The notes under the pieces were generated by a model that was not told the origin of the DNA, made no database searches, and saw only the letters and a program-made list of their open reading frames with translations. Position numbers and translations under genes: made by a program. From Planctomycetota bacterium (GTDB taxonomy: Bacteria > Planctomycetota > UBA1135 > GCA-002686595): a DNA stretch of 39,052 bases. The stretch covers positions 1 to 39,052 of the forward strand of contig JACRIN010000070.1 of NCBI GenBank assembly GCA_016220085.1. Direction: 5' to 3'. Shown here piece by piece: positions 35,961 through 39,052 of the stretch; position 1 is the stretch's first letter; each line of letters begins with the position of its first letter.

Positions 35961-37610
35961 TCAGCGCGAAAGCGCGAGCACGCGGGACGGCGCGACGTCC
36001 TTGTGCTCGACGCGCGTGCCATCGGGCCACACCGCGACCACCTCGTCGGCTCGCGCGGCTCCGCCGAGCCCGAAATGGAAGCGTCGATCGCTCGGCGAGC
36101 AGAACGAGCCGCCGTAGACCTGGTGGCGCACCGCGCGCTGTTCGCCGCAGCGCACTTCGACGCGAATGGCGCCGGGTGCGTCGACGACGAGCCATGCTCC
36201 GCGCCGCGTCGATTCGTTCCGGAGCACCGTCGGGGCTGAGTCGACGTTCGCGATCACGAGGTCGACATCGCCATCTCCATCGAGGTCGCCCGCGGCGACG
36301 CCGCGGCTCGACGCTTTGACCGCTAGACCCGGCCCGGCCTCGTCGCTGACGTCGCGGAAGCGCTTGCCCTCGTTCAAGAGCACGAGGTTGGTCTGCGCGT
36401 ATCCGAGCGAATCCGCCGCGACGAGATCCGCCTGCGGATAGATGTGCCCGTTCGCGATGAACAAGTCGCGGCGGCCGTCGAGATCGAAGTCCTCGAACAC
36501 CGCGCCCCACGACAGGAACTCGTACGTCGGCCCGCGCACGCCCCACGGCGAGGTCGCGTCGCGGAACAAGCACTCGCCGTGGTTCAGGTAGAGCGTCGAG
36601 AAGTCGTCCGCGAAGTTGGTGACCAGCAGATCGGCTCGTCCGTCGCCGTCGACATCGCCGGCGGCGACGCCCATGCCCGCTTGCGCGCGACCGGAGCTCT
36701 CCAACGCCGCGCCGCTCCACAGCCCGATCTCCTTGAACTTCCCGGTGCCGTCGTTGCGGTAGAAGTAGTTCGGGTTCGAGTCGTTCGCGACGTACACGTC
36801 GAGGTCGAGATCGTCGTCGAAGTCGCACGCGAGCACGCCGAAGCCGTAGTAGAGACCGACGTCGACCATCCCGGCTTCCTCGGTCGCGTCGCGAAAGACT
36901 CCATGGCCGTCGTTCTCGAAATAGGCGTCGCGCTCGCCCTCCATCCCGAACGGCCCGAACATCACCTTGAGGTCCTTCCAATCGAGCGTCGGCTCGGCCG
37001 CGAGCACTTCCTCGAGCGTCGCCTCGATGTAGCCCGACACGAAGAGGTCGAGATCGCCGTCGCGGTCGCCGTCGAACAGCGCCGCGCCCGCGGACCAGCC
37101 ATCGAGACCGGGCGAGACGCTCGCGCGCTCGAACGTGCCGTCGCCACGGCCGAGGTAGAGCACGTCGGGCCCGAAATGGGTGACGAAGACGTCGAGCGCG
37201 CCGTTCCCGTCAACGTCGCCGACCTCGACGCCGCAGCCCCAACCGTCATCGCCGAGGCCGGAGCGTTCGGTCGCGTCCTCGAACGTGCCGTCGCCGCGGT
37301 TCGAGTAGAAGACGTTCTTCGAGCGCTCGACGACTTGGTCGCCGGCGAGGCGCCAACCGTTGACGAGATAGAGGTCGAGGTCGCCGTCGCGATCCGCATC
37401 GAACAGCGCGAGCCCGGTCCCTCCCGACTCGAGCAAGTGCGGCTTCTCGGGCCGTCCACACCACGTCGTCGCGGTGACGCCGGCGGAGGCCGCGACGTCG
37501 ACGAAGCGCAGCGCTCCGGAAGCCGCGACAGGCTCGATCGGCGCGCGCACGGGAGCGGGCTCGTCCCCGCACGAAGCGAGGACGAGCGCGACGACCCAGG
37601 CTCGCGTCAT
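35961..37610 (-). CDS. FG-GAP/VCBS-repeat lipoprotein with ASPIC/UnbV C-terminus
   Basis: The 549-residue product has a lipoprotein signal (ALVLASCGDE). A beta-propeller follows, built from at least six repeats with Ca-binding loops such as DADRDGDLDLY, DVDGNGALDVF, DGDRDGDLDLF, DVDGDGRADLL and DLDGDGDVDLV. The last ~80 residues match the ASPIC/UnbV region (RVEVRCGEQ, FHFGLGGAARADEVVAVWPDG). This CRTAC-like family is extracellular and common in planctomycetes and acidobacteria. Its ATG overlaps the stop of the His-rich protein gene (ATGA), so the two are co-translated; the efflux genes follow after 104 bases. Confidence 0.9.
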   Translation of the reverse strand: MTRAWVVALVLASCGDEPAPVRAPIEPVAASGALRFVDVAASAGVTATTWCGRPEKPHLLESGGTGLALFDADRDGDLDLYLVNGWRLAGDQVVERSKNVFYSNRGDGTFEDATERSGLGDDGWGCGVEVGDVDGNGALDVFVTHFGPDVLYLGRGDGTFERASVSPGLDGWSAGAALFDGDRDGDLDLFVSGYIEATLEEVLAAEPTLDWKDLKVMFGPFGMEGERDAYFENDGHGVFRDATEEAGMVDVGLYYGFGVLACDFDDDLDLDVYVANDSNPNYFYRNDGTGKFKEIGLWSGAALESSGRAQAGMGVAAGDVDGDGRADLLVTNFADDFSTLYLNHGECLFRDATSPWGVRGPTYEFLSWGAVFEDFDLDGRRDLFIANGHIYPQADLVAADSLGYAQTNLVLLNEGKRFRDVSDEAGPGLAVKASSRGVAAGDLDGDGDVDLVIANVDSAPTVLRNESTRRGAWLVVDAPGAIRVEVRCGEQRAVRHQVYGGSFCSPSDRRFHFGLGGAARADEVVAVWPDGTRVEHKDVAPSRVLALSR

Positions 37611-38092
37611 TTCCCTTTCAACAGCGGCGCGGCGGCCGCGTCGAACTGCGTCCAAGCGGCGCTGCGCTCGGCGTCGGTCTTCGCGGCGCGCATCGCGGCG
37701 GACGCGGCGAGCAGTTGCTCCTTGGCCTTCTTCGTGACGACGACGTAGCCGGCTTCGTAGAGCCCCTTCGATTCGCCGTCGGCGTTGTGATGGTGGCCGC
37801 CTTCGAGCAGGCGCTTGCGCACGCCGCCGATCGCGTTGTCGCCTTCGTTCGCGAAGAGCGACATCTCCGCGGACGCGCGCTCGGAGTTGCCGCGTTGGTG
37901 GAACGAGAGCGCGGCGTGATGGTGGCCGTCGAGCAACGCGCGCACGAAGTTCGCTTCCGTGCGCTTGACCGCGAGGATCGTGTCCGCGAGCGAGCCGTAC
38001 GTGTCGGCGGTCGCCTTCGGAGTCTCCTGCGTGAACGAGAGCATGCCGAAGCCAGCGACGAGCGCGCCGGCGATCCAGAGCTTGGGGTTCAT
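37607..38092 (-). CDS. Unknown small periplasmic protein with two HHH motifs
   Basis: The 161-residue product starts with a signal peptide or anchor (KLWIAGALVAGFGMLSF). It is predicted mostly helical and has two histidine clusters in similar contexts, LLDGHHHAALSFHQRG (His57-59, His65) and LLEGGHHHNADGES (His100-102), which suggest metal binding. I do not recognise the family. It is translationally coupled to the FG-GAP/ASPIC lipoprotein gene. AAGAAG lies upstream of the ATG, and a TAGCAT element about 70 bases further out could be the promoter of this pair. Confidence 0.7.
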   Translation of the reverse strand: MNPKLWIAGALVAGFGMLSFTQETPKATADTYGSLADTILAVKRTEANFVRALLDGHHHAALSFHQRGNSERASAEMSLFANEGDNAIGGVRKRLLEGGHHHNADGESKGLYEAGYVVVTKKAKEQLLAASAAMRAAKTDAERSAAWTQFDAAAAPLLKGK

Positions 38093-38160
38093 GGACGTGC
38101 TTCTTCGAAAGGGACGAGTCGGCGACCTCGGCCGCCGACGGAACGGACGAATGCTCCGCG

Positions 38161-38166
38161 ATGCTA
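38161..38166 (-). promoter_or_regulatory. Candidate -10 element for the His-rich/ASPIC gene pair
   Basis: On the minus strand this reads TAGCAT (in CCTAGCAT), 69 bases before the ATG at 38092. It shares the TAGnnT pattern with the other candidates in the window. No clear -35 was found. Confidence 0.3.
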
Positions 38167-38285
38167 GGCGGTCTCGCTCGCGCGCGCACCCGCACCCCTG
38201 CGCACACGGACGCCCCGCCCGTCGGCCCTCGGCGCCGCGCGGAGCCCGCCGGGAGACTTCGGATGCGCGCTCCGAGCGCGCGAGC

Positions 38286-38291
38286 TAGTCT
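38286..38291 (+). promoter_or_regulatory. Candidate -10 element for the HutD-like gene
   Basis: TAGTCT in GCTAGTCT ends 25 bases before the ATG at 38317. It is almost identical to the purH and phosphatase-fold elements. The gene has no evident Shine-Dalgarno sequence. Confidence 0.4.
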
Positions 38292-38316
38292 GCTCGGGTC
38301 CGAACGGCTCCTCGAC

Positions 38317-38934
38317 ATGCGCGAAGTCCTCCACTTCTCCCCCGACGATGCGCGTCGCGTGCCGTGGAAGAACGGGCGCGGCGAGACGCTGGAGCTCGCG
38401 ATCTTCCCTCCGGAGGCGACGTTCGAGCGCGGCGACTTCGCGTGGCGCATCTCGAAGGCGCGCGTCGAGGAGAACGGCCCGTTCTCGGCCTTCGCGGGCT
38501 TCGATCGGATCCTGGTGGTGCTCGAGGGCGACGGCTTGGTGCTCGCGCACGGCGACGCCTCGCCGCGCGCGCGGCTGCGCAAGCTCGAGCCCTATCGCTT
38601 CGCGGGCGATTGGGACACCAGCGGCGAGCTCGTGCGCGGCCCGATCGCCGACTTCAACGTGATCACGCGCCGCGATCGAGCGCGCGCGGAGGTGCAGACG
38701 CTCCCGCTCGCTCGCAGGAGCGCGCGCGAGCCGCTCTCGACGCCGCATACGTTCTTGCACGTGCTCTCGGGCGCGCTGTTCGCGCGGGTGACCGGCGAGG
38801 AAGAGCCGTTCGACCTGGTCGCCGGCGACAGCCTCTGGGTCCGCGACCCGCGCCTCGGCGACGAGCTCGACCTCACCGGCCGCGGCGACGGCACCGCGGC
38901 GTTGGTCGTGCGCATCGACGAGCCGCGCAGATGA
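38317..38934 (+). CDS. HutD/Ves-family protein
   Basis: The 205-residue protein matches the HutD family of bicupin-like proteins: VPWKNGRGETLELAIFP near residue 13, FAWRISKARVEENGPFSAFAGFDR, then GDGLVLAHGD, PIADFNVITRR and AGDSLWVRD. HutD often accompanies histidine-use genes and has been proposed to moderate that pathway; no hut gene is nearby here, so its role is open. An open frame extends 52 codons upstream, but the ATG at 38317 gives the conserved family N-terminus and sits suitably behind the -10 element. Confidence 0.85.
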   Translation: MREVLHFSPDDARRVPWKNGRGETLELAIFPPEATFERGDFAWRISKARVEENGPFSAFAGFDRILVVLEGDGLVLAHGDASPRARLRKLEPYRFAGDWDTSGELVRGPIADFNVITRRDRARAEVQTLPLARRSAREPLSTPHTFLHVLSGALFARVTGEEEPFDLVAGDSLWVRDPRLGDELDLTGRGDGTAALVVRIDEPRR

Positions 38935-38947
38935 ACCTCGGTTCTTG

Positions 38948-38989
38948 AAGCGCCGAGCCGCGCGTCCTTCGGACGCGCGCTCGGCGCTT
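38948..38989 (+). terminator. Strong GC-rich hairpin after the HutD-like gene
   Basis: AAGCGCCGAG and CGCGCGTCC pair with GGACGCGCG and CTCGGCGCTT across a TTC loop, giving a 19-bp stem with one bulged C. It starts 13 bases after the stop codon. There is no long T run after it. Beyond it, 38990-39052 holds no gene that I can support. Confidence 0.65.
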
Positions 38990-39052
38990 CGACTGACTTC
39001 CGCTGTGGCCCGCGGACAAGCGCCGCTCAAGTACACTTGCTTCTCTGAGTTC

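Noticed and set aside
39032..39037. TACACT as a -10 element for a gene beyond the window
   Set aside because: It resembles the other candidates but no start codon or coding sequence follows before the window ends, so it cannot be tested.

Overview
The window is GC-rich bacterial chromosome, densely coding, with many short-spaced or 4-base-overlapping genes (ATGA or GTGA). Two genes near the left end carry a C-terminal surface domain (pattern GT...PF.GG.LCV...NSGGS...RDP...LS) that I associate with marine and freshwater Planctomycetota. Together with the anammox/Nitrospira-like molybdoenzyme and the ASPIC/UnbV-type lipoprotein, this suggests a planctomycete outside the anammox group. That placement is inference; no rRNA gene is present.

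Left part (1-11382). A truncated fasciclin-domain secreted protein (minus) is followed on the plus strand by a 21-codon leader ORF coupled to a membrane spermidine-synthase-like protein, an orphan C-terminal domain (probable gene remnant), a secreted beta-helix protein, a zinc-ribbon protein and a large anchored Ig-like repeat protein. A perfect 17-bp inverted repeat separates this group from the convergent gene purH. A lipoprotein of the sulfatase/alkaline phosphatase superfamily then converges on the respiratory cluster.

Centre (11376-25326). Ten minus-strand genes form what looks like one operon. In order of transcription they are an Fe-S Rrf2 regulator, a GltD-like NAD(P)/FAD/4Fe-4S flavoprotein, an unknown 91-residue Cys-rich protein, a Rieske protein, a fused cytochrome b, a heptaheme cytochrome c, a Tat-exported molybdopterin alpha subunit of NarG/NxrA type, an NxrB/NarH-like beta subunit, a heme-b gamma lipoprotein and a TorD-like chaperone. 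moaA (molybdopterin synthesis) is divergent from the regulator. The set reads as a bc-type complex wired directly to a periplasmic nitrate/nitrite-type molybdoenzyme, with an NAD(P)-linked module. The substrate and direction (nitrate reduction, nitrite oxidation, or another oxyanion) cannot be settled from sequence.

Right part (25597-38934). A minus-strand series contains three likely units. (i) A His-rich periplasmic protein is coupled to an FG-GAP/ASPIC lipoprotein. (ii) An RND efflux pair (adaptor and pump) has a hairpin over the adaptor's ribosome binding site. (iii) A three-gene unit encodes a CHAT-like/transglutaminase-like fusion protein, an alpha/beta hydrolase coupled by ATGA, and a 2-oxoglutarate/Fe(II) oxygenase. 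This third unit is the least familiar system in the window: the CHAT-like part has Phe where both catalytic residues should be, while the transglutaminase-like Cys and His are kept. Next comes a MerR/CarH-like regulator with the Trp-x9-Glu-His signature but without the cobalamin His. A HutD-like gene on the plus strand closes the window.

Short in-frame tandem duplications recur in coding DNA (18, 33 and 36 nt units). Several transcript-leading genes have a GCTAG(A/T)CT-type -10 element close to the start codon and no clear Shine-Dalgarno sequence. I found no tRNA, rRNA, CRISPR array, insertion sequence or prophage gene.
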